Notes under the pieces: generated by a model
Databases searched by the model: none
Told to the model about the DNA's origin: nothing
The model's input: the letters and a program-made list of their open reading frames with translations, nothing else
Shown: in pieces, positions 16,172 through 25,133 of the stretch
How the letters are laid out: each line of letters opens with the position of its first letter
Numbering within the stretch: position 1 is the first letter of the stretch
Source: a candidate division KSB1 bacterium
Lineage (GTDB): Bacteria; Zhuqueibacterota; Zhuqueibacteria; Zhuqueibacterales; Zhuqueibacteraceae
Assembly (NCBI GenBank): GCA_034506175.1
Contig: JAPDQB010000036.1
Coordinates: 1-64,000, forward strand
Length of the DNA: 64,000 nt
Direction: 5' to 3'
Program-made: the position numbers and the translations under genes

Positions 16172-16921
16172 TTGTTGGAAGAGCTAAAGATTCTCGTCGC
16201 GCTGCAAAGCGTCGACGGCCAATTGTTCGCTCTGGAAAAAGCCAAGGGCGACCTGCCCAGCCGTGTGCTGGAGCTGCAAAACCAGCGCGATCAGCTCGCG
16301 GAGCAGCAGCGACAGAAAGCCGCCGCCCTGGCTGAAACGCAAAGCCGGCGCCGCTCGGCCGAAGGCGCGCTGCAAATGGCCCGCGAACGAAAAAAGAAAT
16401 ATGATGAGCAGCTTTATAACGTAAGAAACAACAAAGAATACGACGCCGTCACCGCCGAAATCGAAATGGCAGGGGCGGACATCGATCAAATCGAAACGCA
16501 AATTCTTGAAGCAATCGAGCAGGAAGACGTCCTAAAAAAAGAAACGGCCGAGTTGGATGAAAAGCTGAAAGCGCTGCGAGCCGAATGCGATGAGCAGCAG
16601 GCGGTTTTGGCGCAGCGCGAGCAGCAAACCCGCAGCATGGTGGAAACCTTGCGACAAAAGCGCGACGAGCTGGCGGCGAAACTGCGCAAGCCGTTGCTCG
16701 GGGCGTATCAACGCATTTTGAACGGCAAGGACGGTTTGGCCGTGGTCGAAGTCACGCGCGGGGCGTGCGGCGGCTGTTCGACGCGCATTCCGCCGCAGCG
16801 CGTGATGGAAATTCGCGAGATGAGCCAAATTCGTTATTGTGAATCCTGCGGCCGCATTTTGGTTTGGAACGATTCCGAAGAGGAGACGGTCAATAAGATT
16901 GAGGCGGTCGTTACCGTGTGA
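16172..16921 (+). CDS. Coiled-coil protein with C-terminal C4 zinc ribbon
   Basis: 249 aa starting at TTG with a perfect AAAGGAGG at about seven bases. Residues ~10-180 form a long coiled coil with the RNNKEYDAV segment typical of this family. The C-terminus holds two cysteine pairs, CGGC (about 199-202) and CESCG (about 226-230), forming a C4 zinc ribbon. Such proteins are widespread and poorly characterised; nucleic-acid or protein binding is likely. It is encoded just upstream of RNase P RNA. Confidence 0.85.
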   Translation: MLEELKILVALQSVDGQLFALEKAKGDLPSRVLELQNQRDQLAEQQRQKAAALAETQSRRRSAEGALQMARERKKKYDEQLYNVRNNKEYDAVTAEIEMAGADIDQIETQILEAIEQEDVLKKETAELDEKLKALRAECDEQQAVLAQREQQTRSMVETLRQKRDELAAKLRKPLLGAYQRILNGKDGLAVVEVTRGACGGCSTRIPPQRVMEIREMSQIRYCESCGRILVWNDSEEETVNKIEAVVTV

Positions 16922-17110
16922 AGAAAAGAATTGTTTGGTAATCGTCTTCCCCACGTTTTGAGACAAGCTGAAAACCGCAGCCACTTCGCGCCAGCCTTTT
17001 TGGACAAGATAAGAGGATCTCCTGGTTGGGATCGTCATCGTGTTCAGCCGGTTATCCTGTCTAAGAAGCCATGAATTTTTCTGAGTTGGCTGGCGTTAAT
17101 ATCGAAGCTT

Positions 17111-17523
17111 CCAAAGCAGGCCAGACGGTCGCGGCGCGGCAACGCGCCGAGGAAAGTCCGAACTCCACAGGGCAGGGCGGTCGCTAACGGCGACGCGGCG
17201 CGAGCCGACGGAAAGTGCCACAGAAAATACACAGTCCCGCCTCGGCGGGATAAAGGTGGAAAGGCGAGTTAAGAGCTCACCGCGGCGCGGGTGACCGCGC
17301 CGGCACGGTAAACCCCGCTCGGAGCAAGACCAAATAAGTTCCGCTGGCGAAAGCCAAAGAGTTGCCCGCTCAATTCCTCGCCTCGGCGGGGAGGCGGAAC
17401 GGGTAGGTCGCTCGAGGCGCCGAGCAATTGGCGCCCCAGATAAATGATCGTCATCCCGTTTTTCTTGCGTAGAAATACGCAAGCAAGCCGGGAAACAGAA
17501 TTCGGCTTATCGGCCTGCTTTGG
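17111..17523 (+). ncRNA. rnpB: RNase P RNA (class A)
   Basis: The catalytic RNA that trims tRNA 5' ends. Conserved elements are seen in order: GAGGAAAGTCC (P4 5' strand and J3/4), ACAGGGCAGGG, GGAAAGTGCCACAGAAA, AGGTGGAAAGGCG, GAGCAAGACCAAATA, GGTAGGTCGCTCGA, and the 3' ACAGAATTCGGCTTAT block. The ends are fixed by a perfect 12-bp P1 helix: CCAAAGCAGGCC (17111-17122) with GGCCTGCTTTGG (17512-17523). Length 413 nt is normal. A short T-rich run follows directly. Confidence 0.95.
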
Positions 17524-17553
17524 ATTTTTTATTGGAAGGAAATCGAGGCCATC

Positions 17554-19251
17554 ATGAATTTGCAGTGGGAATTTATCACCACCGCGCCGGAAACGGCGGT
17601 CAGACAATTGTCGCAAACGCTCGCGGTGCCGCCGATCATCGCACGCATCATGCTCAATCGCGGCCTCGATTCGATGACCAGCGCCAGGGAGTTTTTCAAC
17701 GTCAGCTTGCAACACTTGCACGATCCGTTCCTGATGGCGGACATGCAAACCGCGGTGGAACGGCTGGCGCAGGCGCTCGCACATCAAGAGCGCTTGCTGA
17801 TTTACGGCGACTACGACGTTGACGGCACGACGGCGACCGCATTGTCGACGCTGGTGTTTCGCACGTTGGGTTACGAAGCGCCGCATTACATCCCCGAGCG
17901 TTTGCGCGAAGGCTATGGCTTGTCGATGGCCGGCATTGAGAAAGCGCACGCCGCCGGTGTCGATCTCATTTTAGCGGTTGATTGCGGCGTGACGGCGCAC
18001 AAGGAAATTCAACGCGCGCGCGAGCTTGGCATTGACGTGATCGTTTGCGATCATCATCAGCCTGCGGCCCAACTTCCTCCGGCCAACGCCCTGCTCAATC
18101 CCAAACGCAATGATTGCCCGTATCCCTTTAAAGAACTGTGCGGCGTCGGTGTGGTTTTCAAGCTCATGCAGGGTTTGTTTCGGTATTTAAATCGTGACGA
18201 AAAAGAGCTGTATCGTTACCTCGATTTGGTTGCCATCGGCAGCGCGGCGGATATCGTGCCGCTGGTGGACGAAAACCGGATTTTTGTTAAACACGGCCTG
18301 GAGCAGCTCAACCGCACTGAAAATACCGGGCTGCGTGCGCTCGTTCAGGTCTGCGGCTTGCAAAAAACGGCGATCGACGGCGGGCAGGTGTTGTTCATCA
18401 TCGCCCCGCGCATCAACGCCGTCGGCCGCATGGGCGATGCCCGGCGTGCGGTGAGCCTGTTGATTTCGCAAAATGAAAACGAAGCGCTGGAAATTGCGCA
18501 AATTCTCGACGCCGAAAACCGCGAGCGCCGCAGCGTCGATGACGAAACGTTTCGCGAAGCGGTTGAGATGATCCAAACGCAATGCGATCCGCAAAATGAC
18601 ACGGCTTTCGTCTTGCATCAAGAGCATTGGCATCCCGGCGTCATCGGCATCGTCGCCTCGCGCGTGGTGGAAAAATATTTCCGGCCGACGGTGATGATCG
18701 CAACCGCCAATGGCATGGGCAAGGGTTCGGTGCGCAGCATTCCCGGCTTCGACATTTACCGCGCGTTGTCGCAATGCGCCGATTTGTTGCTGGCGTTCGG
18801 CGGACACAAATACGCCGCGGGCTTGACGATCGAAACCGAGCAAATTCCGGCGCTGCGGCGGCGTTTGCAAGAGGTGGCCGGCCGCTCGCTCACGCCGGAA
18901 CTGCTCGCGCCGAAATTGCGCATCGACGGCGAGATTCGTTTGCCGGAAATTGAAACGCGGTTGGTCAATTTTCTCAAAGCCCTGGCGCCGTACGGTCCGC
19001 AAAACATGCGGCCGGTGTTTGTGAGCCGCGGCGTGCGCGTTTCCGGCGCGCCGCAAATCGTTGGCAACAACCATTTGCGGTTTCATGTCAAGCAAGACAA
19101 TAAACGCTTCGATTGCATCGGCTTTGGCCTCGGCGAAAAAATCAATCTGTTGAACAACAGCAAGGGCGAAATCGATCTGGCGTATTTGATCGAAGAAAAT
19201 ACGTATCAGGGAAGAACGACGCTGCAATTGCGGATCAAAGATATTCGGTAA
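17554..19251 (+). CDS. recJ: Single-stranded-DNA-specific exonuclease RecJ
   Basis: 565 aa, usual RecJ length. It has DHH-family motifs: YGDYDVDGTT (about 85-94, motif I), AVDCGV (about 146), CDHHQ (about 165-169, motif III) and GSAADIVPL (about 229), then the DHHA1 domain with GGHKYAAG (about 415) and a C-terminal OB-like part. RecJ degrades ssDNA 5'-3' in recombination and mismatch or base-excision repair. It starts 30 bp after rnpB. Confidence 0.95.
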   Translation: MNLQWEFITTAPETAVRQLSQTLAVPPIIARIMLNRGLDSMTSAREFFNVSLQHLHDPFLMADMQTAVERLAQALAHQERLLIYGDYDVDGTTATALSTLVFRTLGYEAPHYIPERLREGYGLSMAGIEKAHAAGVDLILAVDCGVTAHKEIQRARELGIDVIVCDHHQPAAQLPPANALLNPKRNDCPYPFKELCGVGVVFKLMQGLFRYLNRDEKELYRYLDLVAIGSAADIVPLVDENRIFVKHGLEQLNRTENTGLRALVQVCGLQKTAIDGGQVLFIIAPRINAVGRMGDARRAVSLLISQNENEALEIAQILDAENRERRSVDDETFREAVEMIQTQCDPQNDTAFVLHQEHWHPGVIGIVASRVVEKYFRPTVMIATANGMGKGSVRSIPGFDIYRALSQCADLLLAFGGHKYAAGLTIETEQIPALRRRLQEVAGRSLTPELLAPKLRIDGEIRLPEIETRLVNFLKALAPYGPQNMRPVFVSRGVRVSGAPQIVGNNHLRFHVKQDNKRFDCIGFGLGEKINLLNNSKGEIDLAYLIEENTYQGRTTLQLRIKDIR

Positions 19252-19261
19252 CCCGACATTC

Positions 19262-19295
19262 AAATTTTAAATTGAAAATTTTCAATTTAAAATTT
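19262..19295. repeat. Perfect 34-bp AT-rich palindrome (repeat D)
   Basis: The arms AAATTTTAAATTGAAAA and TTTTCAATTTAAAATTT are exact reverse complements. It sits between recJ and the carboxyltransferase gene, 17 bp before its ATG. Similar AT-rich inverted repeats precede secE (59871) and rplA (61267). Confidence 0.75.
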
Positions 19296-19311
19296 TTAAT
19301 TTTTTGCCTGC

Positions 19312-20976
19312 ATGAAGGTTTTTGAATCGAAGTTAGACAATAAATCCGAATCCTATAAACAGCGCCGCAGCTACATGCTGCAATTGCTGAGCGAATTGAA
19401 TCTTCGCAAAAAACAAGTCCTCACGCCGGCTCCCGAAGCCGTCGCCAAACTGCAAAAGCGCGGCAAATATCCCGCGCGCGAAAAAATCCGGCGCGTGCTC
19501 GATCCCGGCCAGACGCCGGTTGAGATCGGTCTGTTCGCCGCGTGGGACATGTATCAGGACATCCCCGGCGGCTATCCTTCTGCGGGCACCATCGTGCAAA
19601 TCGGCCGCGTCGCCGGCAAGCTTGCCGTCATCGTCGCCAACGACCCGCTGGTGAAAAGCGGTGCGTGGGTGGAAATCACCTGCAAAAAAAATCTGCGCGC
19701 GCAGGAGATTGCGATGGAAAACCGTTTGCCTATCATTTATATGGTGGATTCTGCTGGCGTCAATCTCGAGCGCCAAGCCGAGATTTTTCCGGATCGCGAT
19801 CACTTTGGCCGCATCTTCCGCAACAACGCAAAAATGGCGGCAATGGGCATTCCGCAAATTTCCGTCGTCTTCGGATTCAGCGTGGCCGGCGGCGCGTATC
19901 TGCCCGGCATGTCCAGTGATCTCGCCATGATCACCCGGCATTCCAGCATGTTTCTCGCCGGCCCGTTTTTGGTGAAAGCCGCACTCGGCCAGGAAGTGGA
20001 CATGGAAACGCTCGGCGGCGCGGAAATGCACAACGCCATTTCGGGCGTCGCCGATTATCGCTTTGATGTCGAAGACGAAGCATTTGAATTCATTCGCAAC
20101 CAGATGTCCATGCTCGGCGCCAATCCCCCGGCGCCGTTTGACCGCACCGCTGATGAAGAGCCGCAGTACGATCCCGACGAGCTGCTCGGCATTCTTCCCA
20201 ACAACGCTTCCGGCACGTATGAAATGCGCGAGATTCTCGCGCGTCTGGTGGACGGCAGCCGCTTCGAGGAATTCAAGCCGGAATATGGGCTTACTCTGGT
20301 GACTTGCTTTGCGCGGCTCGGCGGCTTTGCGGTGGGAATCGTGGCGAACCAGGGCATGCCGGTGAAGCGCCAGATGCCGCCGGATCATCTCGGCCGGCCG
20401 CAGCCGCCGCAGGTGCAAATGGGCAACGTGATCTATTCCGACTCCGCCAACAAGGCCACGCACTTCATCATGCTCTGCAACGAGCGCAAAATTCCGCTGA
20501 TCTTTTTGCACGATGTCACCGGCTTCATGGTCGGCAAGCAGGCGGAAACCGGCGGCATCATTCAAGACGGCGCGCAGTTCGTCAACGTGCAGGCCAACTC
20601 CGTCGTGCCCAAATTTTCCGTCGTCATTCGCAACAGTTTCGGCGCCGGCAATTACGCCATGTGCGGCAAAGCGTATGACCCGCGCTTGATCTTCGGCTGG
20701 CCGACCGCTAAAATCGCGGTGATGGATGGCGGCATCGCGGCAGACACGGTTTTGCTCACCAAAAAAGAATTGTCCGAAGACGAACGCAAAGCCTTTCGCA
20801 AAAAACTGGTCGACAAGTATAATTATGAAGCCTCGCCTTATTTCACCGCCGCGCGCCTGATGATCGACGGCATTCTCGACCCGCGCACCACGCGCCAAGC
20901 CCTGATCGCCGGCCTGGAAATGGCGGCGAACAATCCGGAGCTGCCGGAGTTTAAAACCGGGGTGATGAGGATGTAG
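19312..20976 (+). CDS. Acyl-CoA carboxylase carboxyltransferase (beta) subunit
   Basis: 554 aa, crotonase-fold carboxyltransferase of the methylcrotonyl-/geranoyl-/propionyl-CoA carboxylase type. It transfers CO2 from biotin to an acyl-CoA. Family segments are PGGYPSAGTI, the GSVAGGAYLPGMSSD-like loop (here SVAGGAYLPGMSSD, about 189), and a second half with FLHDVTGFMVGKQAETGGI (about 400) and FGAGNYAMCGKAYDPR. It resembles MccB/AtuC more than AccD. No biotin carboxylase/biotin carrier alpha subunit is in the window. With AtuA, hydratase and dehydrogenases downstream, leucine or acyclic terpene breakdown is the likely context. Confidence 0.88.
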   Translation: MKVFESKLDNKSESYKQRRSYMLQLLSELNLRKKQVLTPAPEAVAKLQKRGKYPAREKIRRVLDPGQTPVEIGLFAAWDMYQDIPGGYPSAGTIVQIGRVAGKLAVIVANDPLVKSGAWVEITCKKNLRAQEIAMENRLPIIYMVDSAGVNLERQAEIFPDRDHFGRIFRNNAKMAAMGIPQISVVFGFSVAGGAYLPGMSSDLAMITRHSSMFLAGPFLVKAALGQEVDMETLGGAEMHNAISGVADYRFDVEDEAFEFIRNQMSMLGANPPAPFDRTADEEPQYDPDELLGILPNNASGTYEMREILARLVDGSRFEEFKPEYGLTLVTCFARLGGFAVGIVANQGMPVKRQMPPDHLGRPQPPQVQMGNVIYSDSANKATHFIMLCNERKIPLIFLHDVTGFMVGKQAETGGIIQDGAQFVNVQANSVVPKFSVVIRNSFGAGNYAMCGKAYDPRLIFGWPTAKIAVMDGGIAADTVLLTKKELSEDERKAFRKKLVDKYNYEASPYFTAARLMIDGILDPRTTRQALIAGLEMAANNPELPEFKTGVMRM

Positions 20977-21037
20977 CGTAACCCAGTCGGCCCGACTGGA
21001 AACGGCAAGTTTAAATAATGTTGAAACATTTTTTCAA

Positions 21038-21198
21038 ATGGCTTTTCAATTAATTTACGCACCTCAGACTAAACGGCATCTGCAAGCCATCGAGCAAAAA
21101 TATCACAACTTGATTCGGAAGACAATCGAATCGCAATTATTGCAATTGGAGTGAAACGAGGAAATCGAGTTTTTATTGGCAACAATGAGGTGAAATGA
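21038..21198 (+). pseudogene. RelE/ParE-type toxin with internal deletion
   Basis: The frame from ATG 21038 gives MAFQLIYAPQTKRHLQAIEQ and then KYHNLIRKTIESQL, the N-terminus of a ParE/RelE toxin, and stops at 21156. In another frame the DNA immediately continues IAIIAIGVKRGNR, then VFIGNNEVK (to stop 21196-21198), the C-terminus of the same family. Roughly 40-45 middle codons are missing and the frame is changed, so the toxin is dead. The stop overlaps the antitoxin ATG, as in an operon. Confidence 0.62.
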
Positions 21199-21517
21199 TG
21201 AAAATGGCATCTACTGCCGATATGACGGCGCGATTTAATACATATTTGAAAGCTTCAGTGAATGGGCCGGTGGTCGTCACCAAAAAGGAAAACCGGTGGC
21301 GGTTTTACTTGCGGTTGATGATCAAGAGGAATTAGAACGAATGATCTTGGCCCATTCCCCGAAATTTCAAAAGATTTTAAGGGCTGGCAAGAAGCAAATT
21401 CGCGAAACCGGCGGCATTCGCCATGAGGATTTCTGGCGCGAGGTTGAAGCCGAGACCCAACAAAGAAAGCGGCCCGCGGCAAAACGAAAAACTCTGAAGC
21501 CCGTCCCCAATTTTTAA
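21198..21517 (+). pseudogene. Phd/YefM-type antitoxin, one-base frameshift
   Basis: It begins MKMASTADMTARFNTYLKAS..GPVVVTKK, a classical prevent-host-death antitoxin N-terminus. After 'VTKK' the reading frame shifts (AAAAAGGAAAACC, where AAAAAGGGAAAACC would be expected), and the partner frame continues KPVAVLLAVDDQEELERM and a C-terminal tail to 21517. One G is missing. It pairs with the deleted ParE/RelE gene just upstream, so the module looks inactive. Confidence 0.7.
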
Positions 21518-21541
21518 TAACCGGAAATAAAAGACGCGCTT

Positions 21542-21835
21542 TTGCAAGCAGAGCCAGGATGTTTGCGCGCGACGCAAGGAACCGCCAGGCGCGAAGATGC
21601 GCAAGTTGATCCGCGTCTCAAGCAAAGGATTCCGGTAGAGCGCAATCTTCATAAGCTTATGATCGAAGGGTTCGATTATCTGGCCAAGAAACAAGGCCTC
21701 AAAAGCGGCAAGGGATTAATGTACATGGTATTGAGCCAGTATCTGAGCGCGAATTTGCCTGAAGATTTTTGCGTGAACCCTGTCAATGAAAAAGAGCGGA
21801 AAAACAGGGCCGCGCGGCCTCCACGTCTTGATTGA
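21542..21835 (+). CDS. Short ORF of unknown function
   Basis: 97 aa if read from TTG 21542; a shorter start at ATG 21659 is possible. Not recognised. The segment RIPVERNLHKLMIEGFDYLA (about 28-47) looks helical and might be a DNA-binding antitoxin remnant, but no motif is diagnostic and no ribosome-binding site is seen. It lies among broken toxin-antitoxin genes. Confidence 0.25.
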   Translation: MQAEPGCLRATQGTARREDAQVDPRLKQRIPVERNLHKLMIEGFDYLAKKQGLKSGKGLMYMVLSQYLSANLPEDFCVNPVNEKERKNRAARPPRLD

Positions 21836-21845
21836 AAAAAGAAGG

Positions 21846-21970
21846 CCGGTTTTGTTCGGCGTTGTGCCTGGAATTGGATGCTGCTTCACAAGGCCGCACT
21901 CTAGTCGAGGCCAAAAAATATTATCGAAGCCATTGAGCTTTGTCTCCAAAACATTACGAGTATGGTGACG
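21846..21970 (+). pseudogene. HicB-like antitoxin fragment
   Basis: One frame reads ALCLELDAASQGRTLVEAK; after an A6 run the next frame continues NIIEAIELCLQN. Joined, this matches the HicB signature 'C.ELD..SQG.T..EA..N..EAIEL'. Both ends are missing and there is a one-base slip at the A-run, so this is a relic of a HicAB-type module. Confidence 0.45.
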
Positions 21971-22107
21971 ACAACGAGTTCATCCACGCCCGGCGCCGAT
22001 TGATGAATGGCGAAAACAGCGTTTGCCTGATTAAAATTTGTGCTATATTCAAGAATCGACAAAGCATGGTATTTGTCGTAAAAGAAATGTGTAGGAGATA
22101 AGTCATC

Positions 22108-22335
22108 ATGATCCAACGCAAACTAATTACCAGCGACAGGGAAATCTTGGGTGGAATCCCGGTCTTCACTGGCACAAGAGTGCCAGTCAAAACACTCTTT
22201 GATTACCTTGAGCAAGGCCACCCGCTTGACGAATTTCTGGATGATTTCCCAACTGTTCAACGCGAACATGCGCTGGCCGTGCTGGAGCTCGTGAAAGAGA
22301 AACTGCTGGAACAAACGTATGAAAGTGTTGCTTGA
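22108..22335 (+). CDS. DUF433 antitoxin
   Basis: 75 aa, complete DUF433 protein: ITSDREILGGIPVFTGTRVP near the N-terminus, then a winged-helix-like C-terminal half with LFDYLEQGHPLDEFLDDFP. It is the antitoxin partner of the DUF5615 protein, with a 17-bp overlap, the normal arrangement of this VapBC-like module. An AGGAGATAAG lies upstream of the start. It is probably autoregulated like other such antitoxins (inference). Confidence 0.9.
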   Translation: MIQRKLITSDREILGGIPVFTGTRVPVKTLFDYLEQGHPLDEFLDDFPTVQREHALAVLELVKEKLLEQTYESVA

Positions 22336-22642
22336 TGAGTGTTTGCCGAAAAGGCTCAAGCGTGAGCTGTCGGGCCATGATGTTGCCAGAGTGCAAGAAA
22401 TGGGATGGGCGGGCATCAAGAACGGAGCTTTGATACGTCTGATACAAGCTGCCGGTTTTGAGGTATTTGTAACGATTGATGGGAATTTAGAGTATCAACA
22501 AAACTTGCGCGTCATAAATTTTGCCATCATTGTACTGGATGCTCCCGATAACACTTTCGATACATTGCGTCCGCTTATGCCACAAGTCATGGAAGAGCTA
22601 AAAAAGATAAAAATAGGCGAGGTCGTTCACGTCAACGCTTGA
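22319..22642 (+). CDS. DUF5615 PIN-like toxin
   Basis: 107 aa. It begins MKVLLDECLPKRLKRELSGH, the standard DUF5615 start with the acidic PIN-like motif D6/E7, followed by VFVTIDGNLEYQQN (catalytic Asp region) and VLDAPDN. It is a predicted RNase toxin neutralised by the overlapping DUF433 protein. The stop is immediately followed, in the same frame, by a Phd C-terminal fragment. Confidence 0.88.
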   Translation: MKVLLDECLPKRLKRELSGHDVARVQEMGWAGIKNGALIRLIQAAGFEVFVTIDGNLEYQQNLRVINFAIIVLDAPDNTFDTLRPLMPQVMEELKKIKIGEVVHVNA

Positions 22643-22822
22643 AAGGGAAAGGCTGTCGCTGTGTTGCTTTCAGTCGCGGATGATGATGAAGTTGAGCGAT
22701 TGGTTTTGGCGCATTCTTCAAAATTTCAAAAGAGTTTGAACCGCGGCAAACAACAAATTCGGGAGACAGGCGGCATTAAGCATGATGATTTCTGGCGGGA
22801 GGTGGAAGCCGAAGGACAATAG
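22643..22822 (+). pseudogene. Phd-like antitoxin C-terminal fragment
   Basis: 60 codons reading KGKAVAVLLSVADDDEVERL, followed by a tail closely similar to the C-terminus of the broken antitoxin at 21198 (KFQK.L..GK.QIRETGGI, DFWREVEAE). The whole N-terminal DNA-binding half is missing. The fragment begins exactly at the stop codon of the DUF5615 gene and in its frame, as if joined by recombination. Confidence 0.65.
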
Positions 22823-22855
22823 AGGTTTTATGATCGTTGCTAAATTTCACAAACT

Positions 22856-23314
22856 ATGCAAGAGCTTCTTCACAATTTATCACGTGCCCTTAAATCTGAG
22901 CCTGACATCGCTTTTGCCTATCTCTTCGGCAGCGTCGCCAAAGGCCGCAGCGGACCGCTGAGTGATGTGGATGTGGCAGTTTATTTTGATGCAGACAACG
23001 CTCGTTCACGCTTTGATCGGCATCTTCAATTGATGTCAAAGCTTGCCAAAGCGCTGCAACAAAATGATGTAGATGTCGTGTCGTTACAAGACGCGCCCGT
23101 TGATCTTGCTTTCGAGGTTTTAGCTCATGGCAAATTGCTTTTTTCGAAAGATGATGCGCAAAAAGTGGATTTTATTTTTAAGATACTCAGAAAATATCAT
23201 GATGAAGCGCAGCGCCGTCAATTCGAATGGGACGTGATTCGTGAAGAAATAAAGCGAGGGACCTATGGTCATCCGCCCCGAAGCTATTCGCGTCCGGCTC
23301 AAAAAGCTGCGTGA
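22856..23314 (+). CDS. mntA: MntA-type nucleotidyltransferase antitoxin
   Basis: 152 aa, minimal nucleotidyltransferase: AYLFGSVAKGRSGPLSDVDV (about 21-40) contains the GSx10DxD active site. Family members AMPylate the HepT toxin to neutralise it. It overlaps hepT by 50 bp. The C-terminal ~45 residues are charged and helical. Confidence 0.88.
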   Translation: MQELLHNLSRALKSEPDIAFAYLFGSVAKGRSGPLSDVDVAVYFDADNARSRFDRHLQLMSKLAKALQQNDVDVVSLQDAPVDLAFEVLAHGKLLFSKDDAQKVDFIFKILRKYHDEAQRRQFEWDVIREEIKRGTYGHPPRSYSRPAQKAA

Positions 23315-23705
23315 GACGATTGTCAAGCTCGAGACGATTCGCGCGCGTGGCGAAGAAGCTTATAATAACGATGACTTGCTACAAGCGGCTGCGGAACGTG
23401 CCTTGCAGATCGCGTCGCAATGCGTTTTGGATATTGGCAATCACCTCATTGCTGAACTATCTCTCCCACTGCCAGAAGACAACGATGAAATCATTGCTAC
23501 GCTTCAGCGGGCTGGCATTATCTCGGCAGGCTTGGCAAATAGATTGACAGGATTGGGGGCGTTCAGAAATGTTCTGGTGCATGATTATCTCGAGCTTGAT
23601 CAAGGACGCATTTTCCATGAGCATCTCGAACGGTTGGATGATTTCAGAGATTTTGCTGCCGAAGTGGTAAAATTCCTCGACGAACTCTCAAAAGATAAGC
23701 ATTGA
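23265..23705 (+). CDS. hepT: HepT-like HEPN-domain RNase toxin
   Basis: 146 aa, DUF86/HepT fold with the catalytic Rx4-6H motif as RNVLVHDY (about 104-111, followed by the Tyr that is AMPylated in characterised systems). It acts as an RNA-cleaving toxin paired with MntA upstream. All key residues are present, so this module looks intact. Its stop is three bases before the AtuA start, placing it in the catabolic transcript. Confidence 0.9.
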   Translation: MVIRPEAIRVRLKKLRETIVKLETIRARGEEAYNNDDLLQAAAERALQIASQCVLDIGNHLIAELSLPLPEDNDEIIATLQRAGIISAGLANRLTGLGAFRNVLVHDYLELDQGRIFHEHLERLDDFRDFAAEVVKFLDELSKDKH

Positions 23706-23707
23706 TA

Positions 23708-25075
23708 ATGACCCCACGCTCCTCTCTTCTCATCGCCAACGGCCAGGGCTTCTGGGGCGACTCGATTCTCGGCCCCGTTCGCTTGGTGCGCGAAGGCCCG
23801 CTGCACTACCTCACCCTCGACTATCTGGCCGAGGTGACGATGAGCATCATGCAAAAGCTCAAGAGCCGCAACCCCGAAGCCGGTTACGCCACGGATTTCA
23901 TTGAGATGCTCTCGCGCATTTTGCCGACGTGTAAAGAGAAGGGCATCAAAATCATCGCCAGCGCCGGCGGCGTCAATTCCGCCGCGTGCATGCGCGCCAC
24001 CGGTGAGGTCATCAAAAAGCTCGGGCTTTCCGGCATCAAAGTCGCGACGGTGACTGGCGATGACATTTTATCACGGCTTGCCGAGTTGCAGCAACAGGGC
24101 GAGAGCTTCAACAATCTCGACGACGGCCGCCCGCTCTCGGCGGTTGCCGGCAAGATCACTTCGGCCAATGCTTATCTCGGCGCGTTTCCGGTGGCGGAAG
24201 CGCTCGATCGCGGCGCCGACATCGTCATCTGCGGCCGCGTCACCGATCCCTCGCTCGTGCTCGGCCCGATGATTCACGAATTCGGCTGGACGCCGAAAGA
24301 TTTCGACAAGCTCGCGGCTGGAACAGTCGCCGGCCACATCGTCGAATGCGGCGCGCAATGCACCGGCGCCAATTACACCAACTGGCGCGAGATCGAAGAT
24401 TTTGCGCGCATCGGCTATCCGCTTATCGAAGCGTATCCCAGTGGCGAATTTTTCATCACCAAGCACGAAGGCACCGGCGGCAAAGTTAGCGTTGATACGG
24501 TGGCCTCGCAGCTCGTTTACGAAATGGGCGATCCGCGCAACTATATTACGCCGGACGTGATCGCCGATTTCACTTCGATTCATTTGGAGCAGGCCGGCGT
24601 GAATCGCGTGCGCGTCAATGCCATCAAAGGCAGCGCGCCGACGAAATTTCTCAAAGTCAGCATCAGCTACGAGAGCGGCTACAAAGCCGTCGGCCAACTC
24701 ACCATCTCGGGGCCGAATGCGCTTGACAAAGCGCGTCTGTGTGCCGATATTATTTGGAAACGGTTGGAGCTCGACGGCGTCACCTTTCCCGAAGAAAATC
24801 GCTGCGTCGAATATCTCGGCGCCGGCGTTTGCCACGAGGGCATCGTGCCGACAATCGATCCGCCGGAAATTGTTTTGCGCCTCGGCGTTAAAGACAAAGA
24901 CAAGGCGAAAGTCAATCGCTTCGGCATGGAGATCGTGCCGTTGGTCACCAGCGGGCCGCCCGGCGTGACCGGATTTGCCGGCGGCCGGCCGAAGGCGACC
25001 GAGATTATTTCCTATTGGCCGGCACTGGTCGGCAAAGACAAAATTGTGCCGCATGTTGAAGTGGCCGAATTTTAA
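23708..25075 (+). CDS. AtuA family (DUF1446) protein
   Basis: 455 aa. It begins MTPRSSLLIANGQGFWGDS and carries the family segments IIASAGGVN, GADIVICGRVTDPSL and VECGAQCTGANYTNW. AtuA proteins belong to acyclic terpene/leucine degradation clusters; the exact reaction is not established. Many homologues carry an extra C-terminal ~110-residue domain; here that domain is a separate gene at 27507. The start ATG follows the hepT stop closely. Confidence 0.88.
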   Translation: MTPRSSLLIANGQGFWGDSILGPVRLVREGPLHYLTLDYLAEVTMSIMQKLKSRNPEAGYATDFIEMLSRILPTCKEKGIKIIASAGGVNSAACMRATGEVIKKLGLSGIKVATVTGDDILSRLAELQQQGESFNNLDDGRPLSAVAGKITSANAYLGAFPVAEALDRGADIVICGRVTDPSLVLGPMIHEFGWTPKDFDKLAAGTVAGHIVECGAQCTGANYTNWREIEDFARIGYPLIEAYPSGEFFITKHEGTGGKVSVDTVASQLVYEMGDPRNYITPDVIADFTSIHLEQAGVNRVRVNAIKGSAPTKFLKVSISYESGYKAVGQLTISGPNALDKARLCADIIWKRLELDGVTFPEENRCVEYLGAGVCHEGIVPTIDPPEIVLRLGVKDKDKAKVNRFGMEIVPLVTSGPPGVTGFAGGRPKATEIISYWPALVGKDKIVPHVEVAEF

Positions 25076-25133
25076 AAAGACTGGAACCTCATCAACTTCT
25101 CGGAACTTACAACTTAGCGAAGAGGCTCTTTTT

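Noticed and set aside
16944..17110. Promoter for rnpB
   Set aside because: Only weak -35/-10 candidates with poor spacing could be found between 16930 and 17105, so none is reported.
19333..20898. 521-codon open frame on the minus strand opposite the carboxyltransferase gene
   Set aside because: It is the mirror of a well-recognised gene; the translation is His/Arg/Ala-rich with no motif, as expected for the reverse strand of GC-biased coding DNA.
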